64,000 nucleotides of DNA from contig PLJL01000001.1 in the NCBI GenBank assembly GCA_003140215.1, positions 948,390 to 1,012,389 on the forward strand, in the 5' to 3' direction. The notes under the pieces were generated by a model that was given only the letters and a program-made list of their open reading frames with translations, did no database searches and was not told the origin of the DNA. The translations under genes were made by a program, and so were the position numbers. The stretch comes from Vulcanimicrobiota bacterium. Lineage in GTDB: Bacteria > Vulcanimicrobiota > Vulcanimicrobiia > Vulcanimicrobiales > Vulcanimicrobiaceae. Positions 34,092 through 42,595 of this stretch are shown one piece after another (positions within the stretch are counted from its first letter, which is position 1; every line of letters begins with the position of its first letter).

Positions 34092-35239
34092 TCCGCGCCC
34101 AATTTCTCGCCGCGCTCGGCGCCGCGGGCGCCGCCGGCTCTACCGAGGTTGCGCAGGTCACGCCGTATACGCCTTCGCTGCGGCTGGCGGTCGTCTGCCC
34201 GCAGAGCGGGCCCGACGCGCGGTTGGGACGACAGCTCGTCGACGGCGTGCGGGCGGCGGTCGACGAAGCGAACTACTCGCGCAGCTCGTTCGAGCGCGCG
34301 TTCCTCTTCGACGCCTACGACGATCACAACACCGCCGCCGACGCGGTCGTCCAGGCATCGTTCGCCACCGGTTCGCCCGACGTGATTGCGGTGATCGGAC
34401 ACCTCAGCTCGGGCGCGACGCTGGCGACGTTGCAGAGCTATGCCAACGCGCAGGTTCCGCTGCTCGTGCCGACCGTTACCGACGACCGCATCACCGCGCG
34501 CGGCTACCGCAACGTGTTCCGCCTGCCGACCAAAGACTCGGACGAGGGCAGCCTCGTCGCGGCCTACGTCATCAGCACCGGCTCGAAGGCGCCGCACGTC
34601 GTCACGCAGGACGGCGACTACGGTCCCACCGTCGCGAGCGGTTTCGTCCGCCGTGCCGGCGCGCTGCACCTCAACGCCGGCCTCACGCAGTTTTCGGTCG
34701 ACAAGCCCGACTTCGGCAAAGCCGCCGACACGATTCTTACCCACGCGCCGGACTGCATCGTCTTGGCCGGCAACGTCGACGACATGGGCGGACTGATCGG
34801 CGTCCTGCGAACGAAGGGTTTCGCCGGCCGGTTCGTCGGGACCCAGGGCTTCTTCGACGCGCAGACCATTCGAACGTATTCGAAGATCGCCGACGGTCTC
34901 GTGGTCTCATCGGCCGTTCCCTACTATCCGATGGCGCCGATCGCGATGCGTGACGTGCAGCTCTATGAGGCGCGCTACGGCCCGCTCACCCCGGTAGCGG
35001 CCTACGGCTACGCCGGCGTGCAGCTGGTTCGGCTCGCGGCGCGGCGCACCAACGCCACGACGCGTCAATCGCTGATCCGCGCGATCGCGAGCGGCGGGGC
35101 GTACGACACGGTGACCGGCTCGTACACCTTCGGTCCGACCGGCGACGTCCTCGATCCGAACTGCTACTTCTACCGGCTCAAGGACGGGAAGTTCAGCTAC
35201 GAGCGCCAAGCCCATCCCAGCGGTTTCATGCTGAAGTAG
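34088..35239 (+). CDS. Periplasmic binding protein, branched-chain amino acid type
   Basis: A 383-residue type 1 periplasmic binding protein (LivJ-like): LRLAVVCPQSGPDARLGRQL at the first strand, VDEANYSRSSF, DVIAVIGHLSSGATLATLQS, NVFRLPTKDSDEG, and CIVLAGNVDDMGGLIGVLRT in the second lobe. The N-terminal leader is short and weak (FLAALGAAGAAGS). No permease or ATPase genes are adjacent, so it may be an orphan receptor. It overlaps ubiA by ATGA, which suggests a coupled unit of fic-ubiA-receptor. Confidence 0.88.
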   Translation: MIRAQFLAALGAAGAAGSTEVAQVTPYTPSLRLAVVCPQSGPDARLGRQLVDGVRAAVDEANYSRSSFERAFLFDAYDDHNTAADAVVQASFATGSPDVIAVIGHLSSGATLATLQSYANAQVPLLVPTVTDDRITARGYRNVFRLPTKDSDEGSLVAAYVISTGSKAPHVVTQDGDYGPTVASGFVRRAGALHLNAGLTQFSVDKPDFGKAADTILTHAPDCIVLAGNVDDMGGLIGVLRTKGFAGRFVGTQGFFDAQTIRTYSKIADGLVVSSAVPYYPMAPIAMRDVQLYEARYGPLTPVAAYGYAGVQLVRLAARRTNATTRQSLIRAIASGGAYDTVTGSYTFGPTGDVLDPNCYFYRLKDGKFSYERQAHPSGFMLK

Positions 35240-35251
35240 GAGGACCCAGCG

Positions 35252-36565
35252 GTGGCGGCGGCGCTGTTCTCGGGATCCCAGTCGTTACGCGTGCGCGGCG
35301 AGCGCGTGACCTTCGTCTGGACGCTGCTCTCGCTGCCGCTCACCGTGCTGGTCCTGGGGTGGCTGCTGCAGCACCAAGTCACCTGGCAGGAGATCGCGCT
35401 GCTGCTCGTCGTCGCGATGGTCTACGTCGCCTTCGCGCGCGGGCGTCTGTTAGGCGCGGGGCTGCGCGTGCACGCCGCGCAGTTCGCTCACATCCACGCC
35501 GTCGTCGAGGAATGCGCGCGCATGGCGCGCCTTCCGATGCCGCACGTCTTCGTCCGCGACGATCCGTTCGTACCCGTGGTGGCGGTGGGCATCGGGGATC
35601 CGTACGCGATCGTCATCTCCGCGCAGTTCGTCGATCACTTTCAAGCTGACGAACTGCGCTTTCTGGTCGGCCGCGAGCTCGGACACATCGCGGCCGGCCA
35701 CACGCGCTTCACCTCGCTGCTCAGCGCGAACGGCCGCGAGACCGGCGTCATCGCCATCGCGTTCGGCGCGTGGTTGCGGCGCATCGAATACACCGCCGAC
35801 CGCATCGGCCTGCTCTGTTGCGGCTCGCTCGAAACCGCGATGCGCGCGATCGCCGTCGCGACCTTCGGTTCGGTGGGCCGCAAGGCCGACCTCGCCGCCT
35901 TCGCCGGACAGCTCAAGGAGTTGCACGCCGAACCGTCGCTGCGCATGGCCGAGTGGACGGCGTCGACGCCCTATTCGACCAACCGCATCGCGGCGCTGCA
36001 CCGCTTCGCGCGCGATCCGCTCTTTCTCGCCTGGGCGCCGCGTTTCACGGCCAATGCCTCGGCGCCGCCGGTGCCCGATGCTCGCGAGGCAGTATACGCC
36101 GGATTTTGGCGGCGCACGTGGGCGTTCCTGATCGATGTCGCCGTCATCCAGGCGATCGTGCCCGCGGCGGCGGCCGTCCAAGAGCGTGTGTTCTCGCTCA
36201 AGCAGCTCGCGGCGGATCCCGACGTCGCTCCGATCGTCAGCCGGATCGCCAAGGATCTCGGCGCCAGCAGCCACGTGCAGGTCTCCTTCGGCGGCAACCC
36301 TCTGCTGTGGTTCGTGTTCGGCGTCTACGCGATCGTGCTCGTCGCGCTCGCCGGCCAAACGGTGGGGATGATGATCTGCGACTTGCGCGTCGTGACCGCC
36401 AATCGCGACCCGCGCATCGGCTTCGTGCGCGCGCTCGGCCGATACAGCGCGCTCATCGCGAGCCTGCTAGCGATCGTCGGGTGGCTGTCGATCTTCCGCC
36501 GCGTGCAACCCTACGAGAAGTGGTCGCGAACGCGGCTCGTCAGCGGCAGCGCCGCGATCCGTTAG
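35252..36565 (+). CDS. M48-like membrane protein with degenerate zinc motif, RDD domain
   Basis: A 437-residue membrane protein. Two N-terminal helices precede an M48 (Ste24/HtpX)-like peptidase domain in which the zinc motif HExxH reads RELGH (GRELGHIAAGHTR, near residue 147), with Arg for the first metal-binding His. The third-ligand region (RRIEYTADRIGLL) is kept. The C-terminal third is an RDD domain (YAGFWRRTWAFLIDVAVIQA; VRALGRYSAL). It is probably not a normal metalloprotease. The GTG follows AGGAGG by eight bases. Confidence 0.85.
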   Translation: MAAALFSGSQSLRVRGERVTFVWTLLSLPLTVLVLGWLLQHQVTWQEIALLLVVAMVYVAFARGRLLGAGLRVHAAQFAHIHAVVEECARMARLPMPHVFVRDDPFVPVVAVGIGDPYAIVISAQFVDHFQADELRFLVGRELGHIAAGHTRFTSLLSANGRETGVIAIAFGAWLRRIEYTADRIGLLCCGSLETAMRAIAVATFGSVGRKADLAAFAGQLKELHAEPSLRMAEWTASTPYSTNRIAALHRFARDPLFLAWAPRFTANASAPPVPDAREAVYAGFWRRTWAFLIDVAVIQAIVPAAAAVQERVFSLKQLAADPDVAPIVSRIAKDLGASSHVQVSFGGNPLLWFVFGVYAIVLVALAGQTVGMMICDLRVVTANRDPRIGFVRALGRYSALIASLLAIVGWLSIFRRVQPYEKWSRTRLVSGSAAIR

Positions 36566-37509
36566 GCCTGTGCAGGCGCCGCGGACTTGGGGTCCGGCTC
36601 ACGCTTCGCGTTGGGGTCGATCTCCGCGGGCGTCACTCCGATCCGCGAGCCGTGCTTCTCGGCATAGACGCGCGTGAACTCGGCGCCGAACAGCAAGACC
36701 AGCGACGAGTAGTACACCCACAACAACAACACCAGCAGCGAGCCGGCGGCGCCGTACGCGGAGGCGACGCCGGCCCGTCCCAGATACAGCGCGATGACCG
36801 CCTGCCCGATCACGAACGCGAGCGCGGTGACCAGGGCGCCCGTCCAGACGTCGCGCCATTCGATCTTCGCATCGGGCAAGTACTTGTACATCAACGCGAA
36901 CAGCACCGCGATCACGCCCAGCGAGACGGCGAGGTTGATCGACCCCCAGACGAAGCCCGCGCCGGGGAAAGGCAGCGCGCGCGCGACATAGGTCGCGACG
37001 TATGCGATCGCAGCGTTGATCGCCGTCGTCACCAGCAGCACGAACCCGATCGCGAGCAGCATCCCGATCGAGGCCAGCCGATCGCGAACGGCGGCCCACA
37101 GCCTTTGCTTGGGCGGTTCGACGTGCCAGACGGTGTTGAGCGCGTCTTGCAGCGCGGCGAACAACCCGGCGGCGCCGAGCACTAGCGTCACCCAACCCAC
37201 GACCTGGGCGATCCCACCCTGCCGCTGGTGCCCGTAGCCGGCGGTCACCATCTGCTTCACGGTGTCGGCGGCTTCGGTGCCGGCCGAGCGCCGGATCGTC
37301 TCGAGCAATTGGTCCTCGACGAGGTTGTTGCCGTGCCCGCCGCTGCGCAGTCCCAGTACCTCGCCCACGATCGCGATGACGATCAGAAACAGCGGCGCAA
37401 CGGCGAAGATGGTCGTGTACGACAACGCCGCAGCCAGCCGCGGCGCCTTATCGGCACTGAATCCGGAGTAGGTGTCTTTGAGCATGCCGAAGTCGAGGTG
37501 CAGGGCCAT
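36562..37509 (-). CDS. YihY/virulence factor BrkB family membrane protein
   Basis: Inner-membrane protein of 315 residues with six hydrophobic segments. The family pattern is clear: a first amphipathic helix (MLKDTYSGFSADKAPRLAAA), LSYTTIFAVAPLFLIVIA, GAAGLFAALQDALNTVW, and AYGAAGSLLVLLLWVYYSSL followed by LLFGAEFTRVYAEKHG. The function of the YihY/YhjD group is not settled (a lipid/LPS-related role has been proposed). The last four bases overlap the convergent M48-like gene. Confidence 0.92.
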   Translation of the reverse strand: MALHLDFGMLKDTYSGFSADKAPRLAAALSYTTIFAVAPLFLIVIAIVGEVLGLRSGGHGNNLVEDQLLETIRRSAGTEAADTVKQMVTAGYGHQRQGGIAQVVGWVTLVLGAAGLFAALQDALNTVWHVEPPKQRLWAAVRDRLASIGMLLAIGFVLLVTTAINAAIAYVATYVARALPFPGAGFVWGSINLAVSLGVIAVLFALMYKYLPDAKIEWRDVWTGALVTALAFVIGQAVIALYLGRAGVASAYGAAGSLLVLLLWVYYSSLVLLFGAEFTRVYAEKHGSRIGVTPAEIDPNAKREPDPKSAAPAQA

Positions 37510-37595
37510 CGCCGCCGTATCGTACCCGCGTTGCGCGGCGCAAAGCGGGTATGCTACCTTCCTAGGTTCGTCAACGACACAGAAGGCGGTTTCGC

Positions 37596-38246
37596 ATGGC
37601 GGAGCACAGCGCAGCGGTCACGGTCAACGCGCCCGTCCATCAGGTCTACGGGCTCTATTCGCACTTCAACGACTATCCCAAGTTCATGACCTTCGTGAAG
37701 GAGGTCACGTATCTGGACGACGAGCACAGCCACTGGGTCGTCGACGTCACCGGCAAGCACGAGTGGGACGCCGTCAACGACGGTTGGATCCCGGACCGGC
37801 AGATCGGCTGGCGCTCGGTCGACGGGGTGAACAACAGCGGTCGCGTCCTCTTTGAACCGATCGGCACGCAGCTGACGCACGTGACGGTCGAGGTCAGCTA
37901 CGAGCCGCCGCAGGGGATTCTCGGGCAGCTCGGCGAGGTGCTCGGCGCCGGCGGCCTGTTCGAACGCCGTCTGCAACACGACCTTCAACACTTCGCCATG
38001 ATGGTCGAGCACGCGCCGCCCGGCGCGCTCGATCCCACGTCGTCGTCGTATCTCTTCCACAGCGACAGCGCCGCGGCGAAGGGTCAGACCACGCGCGACC
38101 AGGACGAGTCGATGGGGATGAGCGAGGACACCGCGCGCGTCATCAAGGGCGACGAGACCGTACCGAGCACGACCAGCGTGCTCGACGATCCGACGCTGCC
38201 GCGCGTCCCGGGGACCTCGGCGAGCGGGACGACGATGCCGAGCTAG
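37596..38246 (+). CDS. SRPBCC (START-like) family protein
   Basis: A 216-residue soluble protein. Residues 1-150 form a polyketide-cyclase/START-like hydrophobic-cavity fold (VTVNAPVHQVYGLYSHFNDYP near the start, LTHVTVEVSYEPPQGILGQL as strand and loop). The remaining 65 residues are hydrophilic and Ser/Thr/Asp-rich, probably disordered. Relatives bind lipids or quinones, or are general stress proteins. It is divergent from the YihY gene. Confidence 0.85.
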   Translation: MAEHSAAVTVNAPVHQVYGLYSHFNDYPKFMTFVKEVTYLDDEHSHWVVDVTGKHEWDAVNDGWIPDRQIGWRSVDGVNNSGRVLFEPIGTQLTHVTVEVSYEPPQGILGQLGEVLGAGGLFERRLQHDLQHFAMMVEHAPPGALDPTSSSYLFHSDSAAAKGQTTRDQDESMGMSEDTARVIKGDETVPSTTSVLDDPTLPRVPGTSASGTTMPS

Positions 38247-38389
38247 GGGGCGTCCTTTTTCGGTTCCGTTTCGTCGTGGTCGGGGCGGTCCGGGTCGAGC
38301 ACCTCGCTCGCCGCGACGTCGTCGCGCTGGGCGGGCGTCGGCTGGCGCTCTTCGGTGAGGTCGTCCTGGTAGAGGTCTTGGCGTTCCAC
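38243..38389 (-). CDS. Short acidic hypothetical protein
   Basis: A 48-residue hydrophilic open frame (from VERQDLYQDDLTEERQP to DHDETEPKKDAP), starting at a GTG at 38389. It is highly charged and probably disordered. It converges on the SRPBCC gene, overlapping its stop. Evidence is only its composition, which is like other small acidic proteins in this window. Confidence 0.3.
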   Translation of the reverse strand: MERQDLYQDDLTEERQPTPAQRDDVAASEVLDPDRPDHDETEPKKDAP

Positions 38390-38454
38390 GTTTGGTGACG
38401 TACCCCGGCACCGGCGATGGAAACTGCCGCGGCGTTGCGCGGTTCCCAACGGGC

Positions 38455-39429
38455 GTGAAAGCGATCCGTGTCGACCGCCTCGGCGGCCCCGAAGTACTCC
38501 AGCTCGCCGACGTCCCGGAGCCCGTGCCCGGCCCCGGCGAGGCCCTCGTCCGCCAGAGTGCGTGCGGCGTGAACTTCATCGACGTCTACTTCCGGACCGG
38601 GCTCTACAAGCGACCCCTGCCGTTCATCGACGGGCGCGAAGGCGTGGGCGTGGTCGCAGCGGTCGGCGACGGCGTGACCAGCGTCAAACCCGGCGATCGC
38701 GTCGCCTACGCGCAAACGCCGAACATGGGCGGCTACGCCGAGGCCAACGCCGTTCCGGCGCGCGAGCTGGTGCACGTCCCCGACGGGATCGACGACCGGG
38801 ATGCCTGCGCGGCGATGCTGCAAGGGATGACGGCCCACTACCTCGCCAGCGATACCTTCCCGCTGCGACCCGGACACGTGGCGCTGGTGCACGCCGCCGC
38901 CGGCGGCGTCGGCTCGACCCTCGTGCAGCTGGCCAAGGCGCGCGGCGCGACGGTGATCGCCACGGTCGGCACGCCCGAGAAGGCCGAGCTGGCGCGCGGC
39001 TTCGGCGCCGATCACGTGATCGTGTACGCGCAGCAAGACTTCGCCGAGGCTACGCGCGCGCTCGTCGGCGAGCACGGCGTCGACGTCGCCTACGACTCGG
39101 TCGGCAAGGACACGTGGGAGCGCAGCTTGAGCTTGCTGCGCCAACGCGGGATGCTCGTCGTGTACGGCAACTCCAGCGGACCCGTTCCGCCGATCGAACC
39201 GCAAAAGCTCGCCGGCGCCGGCTCGGTGTTCCTCACCCGGCCGACGCTCGTCGACTACATCCGCACGCCCGAGGAGCTGGCGGCGCGCGCCGGCGCCGTG
39301 TTCGAGGCGATGCGCAGCGGCGCGCTGCACATCCGCGTTGGCGCGACCTATCCGCTCGCCGCCGCGGCCGACGCGCACCGCGACCTCGAAGCCCGCAAGA
39401 CCACCGGCAAGATTCTGCTCATCCCGTAG
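38455..39429 (+). CDS. qor: Quinone oxidoreductase (zeta-crystallin type)
   Basis: NADPH-dependent medium-chain reductase of 324 residues lacking zinc-binding Cys. Signature parts: AIRVDRLGGPEVLQLADVPE, CGVNFIDVYFRTGLY, DGREGVGVVAAVGDGV, the nucleotide-binding ALVHAAAGGVGSTLVQLAK and VYGNSSGPVPP. It reduces quinones or enoyl compounds by one or two electrons. The GTG at 38455 gives the normal N-terminus VKAIRVDRLGG. Its stop overlaps the end of the convergent M16 gene. Confidence 0.92.
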   Translation: MKAIRVDRLGGPEVLQLADVPEPVPGPGEALVRQSACGVNFIDVYFRTGLYKRPLPFIDGREGVGVVAAVGDGVTSVKPGDRVAYAQTPNMGGYAEANAVPARELVHVPDGIDDRDACAAMLQGMTAHYLASDTFPLRPGHVALVHAAAGGVGSTLVQLAKARGATVIATVGTPEKAELARGFGADHVIVYAQQDFAEATRALVGEHGVDVAYDSVGKDTWERSLSLLRQRGMLVVYGNSSGPVPPIEPQKLAGAGSVFLTRPTLVDYIRTPEELAARAGAVFEAMRSGALHIRVGATYPLAAAADAHRDLEARKTTGKILLIP

Positions 39430-40816
39430 CGCTCAGCGCTTCGAGCGACAGCGAACCCAAGTCTAGGCGCTCGACCGGGATCACCCGCACGTCGGCGAAG
39501 CGCGCGCCGAGCTCGGCGACGAACTTCGATGCGTCGCCGACGAGGACGACGAAGTCGTCCGGGATCAGCGCGCGCGCGGCGAACTCGCGCACCGAACGCG
39601 CATCCACCGCGTTCACGCGGGGCGCGAAGTGGTTCAGCTCGTCGAGCGCGACATCGTAGAGCACATACTCCGAGAGCGCCGATGCAATGCCGTCGATCGT
39701 CTCGATGCCGCGGTGGAAGGCGCCGGTGAGCGTAGCTTTGCGGGTGATCAGATCGTCGTCGGTCGGCGGATCGTCGGCGAGCGACCGGATCGCCGCCAGC
39801 GTGACCTCGACGGCTTCGGCGGCACGCGTATGGTCGACCAAGGTCGAGGCCCCGAACAGTCCCGGCATCCGGCGCGCCGAGAGCGACGCGCTCGCACCGT
39901 ACGAGAGGCCGCGCTTCACGCGAATCTCTTGATTCAACCGTCCACTGTAGCCGGACAGCACGGCTGCGGCCACGGTCGCCGCGTAGTAGTCCGGCGAGCC
40001 GCGGGCGATGGTCGTCCGCCCGACCAGCAGCGCGGTGCGGCCGGCGTCGGGTTTGTCGACGACGACCAGGCGCGTGCGCGGCACCGGGATCGCGCCGTCG
40101 GGACACGCGGCGAGCGGTGCGTCGGGCGCGCGCCACGTACCCAGGACCCGTTGCGCGAGCGCGAACGCCGCCTCGACCTCGAGATCGCCGCCGATCACCA
40201 GCACCGCATCGTCGGGCCGGTAGAAGCGCTCGTGAAACCACGCGACGCGGTCGCGTCCCAGCGCCGCCAGCGTCGCGGGGGTTCCGGCCAGCGGATGGCC
40301 GTACGGCGCGCCGGCGTAGGCGACGCGTTGCGCGACCAGCCGCACCAGCGCGTTCGGGTTGGCGTACATCAGCGCGAGGTCCGAGATGGACTTGGTGCGT
40401 ACGCGGTCGACCTCGGCGGGAGCGAAGGCCGGGCGGCGCACGACCTCATCGAGCAGCGCGAACGCCGCCGGGAAGGCCGGCGTGGTCGCGCTGACGCCGA
40501 CGACCGACGCATCGAAACCCGACGCGGCATTGAGCTGCGCGCCCAGTGCGTCGACGGTCGCCGCGAGCTCGCTCGCGCCACGCGCGGTCGTCCCTTGCGT
40601 CAACAGCGCCGCGACCAGCGCCGAGAGCCCGGCTTCGTTTTCGTGCTCGGCCGCGCCGCCGCAGCGCACCACGAGCTGAGCCGAGACCAAGGGCAAATTG
40701 CGCTGCGAGAAAGCGACCACGCGCAAACCGTTGTCGAGCACGCGCTCCACAGGCGCGGGCAAGAGCGCGTCGCGCGGCGGCCCGGCGGGCGGGATCAGCA
40801 GGTCCGGCTCGTTCAC
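39419..40816 (-). CDS. M16 peptidase family, non-catalytic partner
   Basis: A 465-residue M16 (pitrilysin/processing peptidase) fold protein. The zinc motif HxxEH is absent: where it should be the sequence reads AGLSALVAALLTQGT. The C-terminal half keeps the R/Y pair region (LNQEIRVKRGLSYGAS) that shapes the substrate site. In heterodimeric M16B enzymes one subunit has zinc and the other has R/Y, and this gene overlaps by four bases the zinc-bearing subunit encoded upstream. Confidence 0.9.
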   Translation of the reverse strand: MNEPDLLIPPAGPPRDALLPAPVERVLDNGLRVVAFSQRNLPLVSAQLVVRCGGAAEHENEAGLSALVAALLTQGTTARGASELAATVDALGAQLNAASGFDASVVGVSATTPAFPAAFALLDEVVRRPAFAPAEVDRVRTKSISDLALMYANPNALVRLVAQRVAYAGAPYGHPLAGTPATLAALGRDRVAWFHERFYRPDDAVLVIGGDLEVEAAFALAQRVLGTWRAPDAPLAACPDGAIPVPRTRLVVVDKPDAGRTALLVGRTTIARGSPDYYAATVAAAVLSGYSGRLNQEIRVKRGLSYGASASLSARRMPGLFGASTLVDHTRAAEAVEVTLAAIRSLADDPPTDDDLITRKATLTGAFHRGIETIDGIASALSEYVLYDVALDELNHFAPRVNAVDARSVREFAARALIPDDFVVLVGDASKFVAELGARFADVRVIPVERLDLGSLSLEALSATG

Positions 40817-42126
40817 GCGGGGAGGTACTCCACAACGGTCCGGTTGGCGGTGCGTAAATACGTTCGCGCGACCCGCTGCACGTCGTCGGGCGTCACGGCG
40901 AGATAGCGCGCCAGATCGCCGTTCACGACCTCCGGATCGCCGCGCTCGGTCGTCGCGCGCACCAGCATGAGCGCGATTCCGTTGTTGGTCTGGTGCGAGC
41001 GCACGACGCTGCTTGCGATCTGCGTTCGGACCCGTTCGAGCTCGGCGTCGCCGGGCGGTAGGGTCGAGACGCGCTCGAGCTCGATCTCCAGCGCCGCGCG
41101 CGCGTCGGCGAGCGCGACCCCGCGCGCGCAGGTGAAGCGCACCGAGAACAGGCCCGGCTGTTCGCGCAGATCGGCCGACGCGTACGCGCTCGTCGCGAGC
41201 TGCCGGTCGTAGACGAGCGAGGCATAGAGGCGCGACGAGCGACCGTAGCCGAGCAGCGTCTCGAGCACGTCGAGCGCCGCGGCATCGGGATGCGAAGCGG
41301 CCGGGATGTGATACGCCTGCTCCAGCGCGGCGAGTGGGACGTTCGGCGCGCGGTACTCGTAGGTGCGCTGCGCGGTCTGCTCCGGCTCGACCACGCGCAC
41401 GCGCGGAATCGGCGTCGCCGGCGTGCCGATCTTCCCGAAGTAGCGACCGATCCAGCCCAGCGTCTCGTCGACATCGAGATCGCCGGCTACGACGAGCACC
41501 GCGTTGTCGGGCCGGTAGTACGTGGTGTGGAAGGCGACGACGTCTTCGAGCGACGCCGCGTTGAGCTCCGCGGGGCTACCGATCACGCCACGGCGGTACG
41601 GGTGCACTGCAAACGCCTCGCGATTGATCAGCTCGTCGAGCATGCCGTACGGTTCGGCCAGGATGCGCTGATCGTACTCGCCGATCACGACCTCGCGTTC
41701 GGTCGCGAAGTTCTGCGCGTTGACGTCGAGCGCGGCGAGCCGGTCCGCTTCGGCCCACAACAACCGCTCGAGATGGTTCGACGGGATGACTTCGTAGTAG
41801 TTCGTGATGTCTTCGGAGGTGAACGCGTTGTTGTAACCGCCGACGTCCTCAGTCAGACGGTCGATCGTCTCGGGTGCGGTCCGCGCGGTTCCCTTGAACA
41901 TGAGGTGTTCGAAGAGGTGCGCGAAGCCCGAACGATGCGGCGGATCGTCCTTCCCTCCGACACGGTACGCGATGTTGATGGCGACCGCCGGTACGCGCCG
42001 GTCGGGGGCGAGGATGACGCGCAGGCCGTTGTCGAGCGTGCGGTCGACGTAGCGAATCGGTGCGACGTCGATCGCCGAGGCGGAAATCGTGGGAAGAGCG
42101 GTCACGGGCTCTCGCTTCATCCGCAC
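40813..42126 (-). CDS. M16 peptidase, zinc-bearing catalytic subunit
   Basis: A 437-residue M16B metallopeptidase. The inverted zinc motif is intact as HLFEH (SGFAHLFEHLMFKGTA, near residue 72), with the distal Glu in ATEREVVIGEYDQR. It pairs with the non-catalytic protein encoded four bases downstream to form a peptide-degrading clamshell. No signal peptide is evident, unlike some family members. Start at GTG 42126 or ATG 42120; a GGAGG lies 15-20 bases upstream, rather far for either. Confidence 0.93.
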   Translation of the reverse strand: MRMKREPVTALPTISASAIDVAPIRYVDRTLDNGLRVILAPDRRVPAVAINIAYRVGGKDDPPHRSGFAHLFEHLMFKGTARTAPETIDRLTEDVGGYNNAFTSEDITNYYEVIPSNHLERLLWAEADRLAALDVNAQNFATEREVVIGEYDQRILAEPYGMLDELINREAFAVHPYRRGVIGSPAELNAASLEDVVAFHTTYYRPDNAVLVVAGDLDVDETLGWIGRYFGKIGTPATPIPRVRVVEPEQTAQRTYEYRAPNVPLAALEQAYHIPAASHPDAAALDVLETLLGYGRSSRLYASLVYDRQLATSAYASADLREQPGLFSVRFTCARGVALADARAALEIELERVSTLPPGDAELERVRTQIASSVVRSHQTNNGIALMLVRATTERGDPEVVNGDLARYLAVTPDDVQRVARTYLRTANRTVVEYLPA

Positions 42127-42144
42127 GCAGGGCGCGCGTACCTC

Positions 42145-42462
42145 CTATGTGCGCGACCCCGCTTGCACCGCGCGTGCGCGCTCGAGCGCGATCCGAGTCG
42201 CCTTGGACGCCGTCTCCAGCGACCGCAGCGTCTCGGAGAACGACCGTTCCAGCGTGGCGCCGGCGGCACCGAACACGCTCTCACACGCCGCCGCGGGCCC
42301 CTCGGCGCCGGTATCACCGCCGTGCGCCGAGTCGCGCGCTTCGCGTAGCGAGTCGCGCGTGGCGTCAAAAACCGCGTCCAGCGCGTCCCGGGCCGAGTCG
42401 AAGATGCCGTCGAGCGAGTCTTCGGCGGAGTCGAAGACCCCGTCCAACGCAACGTGTCGCAT
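42145..42462 (-). CDS. Amphipathic 11-residue-repeat protein
   Basis: A 105-residue, probably all-helical protein. Residues 6-38 are three tandem 11-residue repeats: LDGVFDSAEDS, LDGIFDSARDA, LDAVFDATRDS, then a partial fourth. An 11-residue period gives a long amphipathic helix, as in LEA-type and apolipoprotein-like proteins that lie on membranes. The start at MRHVALDGVF is chosen because upstream residues run into an intergenic repeat. It is divergent from imuA. Its function is unknown. Confidence 0.6.
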   Translation of the reverse strand: MRHVALDGVFDSAEDSLDGIFDSARDALDAVFDATRDSLREARDSAHGGDTGAEGPAAACESVFGAAGATLERSFSETLRSLETASKATRIALERARAVQAGSRT

Positions 42463-42498
42463 GCCCGAGGTACCCCGGTCGCAGGCCGGCTGTTTCGG

Positions 42499-42548
42499 CC
42501 CCCTTCGACGGGGCTCACGCGCACGTGACTCCGTCAGGGTGACAAAAG
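42499..42548 (-). repeat. Dispersed palindromic intergenic repeat, copy D
   Basis: In reverse orientation this reads TTTTGTCACCCTGACGGAGT and so on to CCCCGTCGAAGGGGG, matching copy A at 2314-2359 with only a few changes, and keeping the nested arms TCACG/CGTGA and GACG/CGTC. It sits between the 11-residue-repeat gene and the imuA promoter. Confidence 0.75.
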
Positions 42549-42557
42549 GAGAGGCGG

Positions 42558-42586
42558 TTGACATCGAACATACGTTCGATTAGCAT
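42558..42586 (+). promoter_or_regulatory. imuA promoter with embedded LexA box
   Basis: A -35 TTGACA (42558-42563) and a -10-like TAGCAT (42581-42586) are 17 bases apart. The spacer holds CGAACATACGTTCG (42565-42578), a close match to the Gram-positive-type SOS box (CGAAC-N4-GTTCG). LexA bound here would block the polymerase. Transcription would begin within a few bases of the ATG at 42596, so the message may be leaderless. Confidence 0.85.
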
Positions 42587-42595
42587 GAGCCTCCC

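Noticed and set aside
38501-39660. Second plus-strand frame of 365 codons beginning at 38562 over the quinone reductase
   Set aside because: Arg-rich shadow of the qor gene and of the convergent M16 gene.
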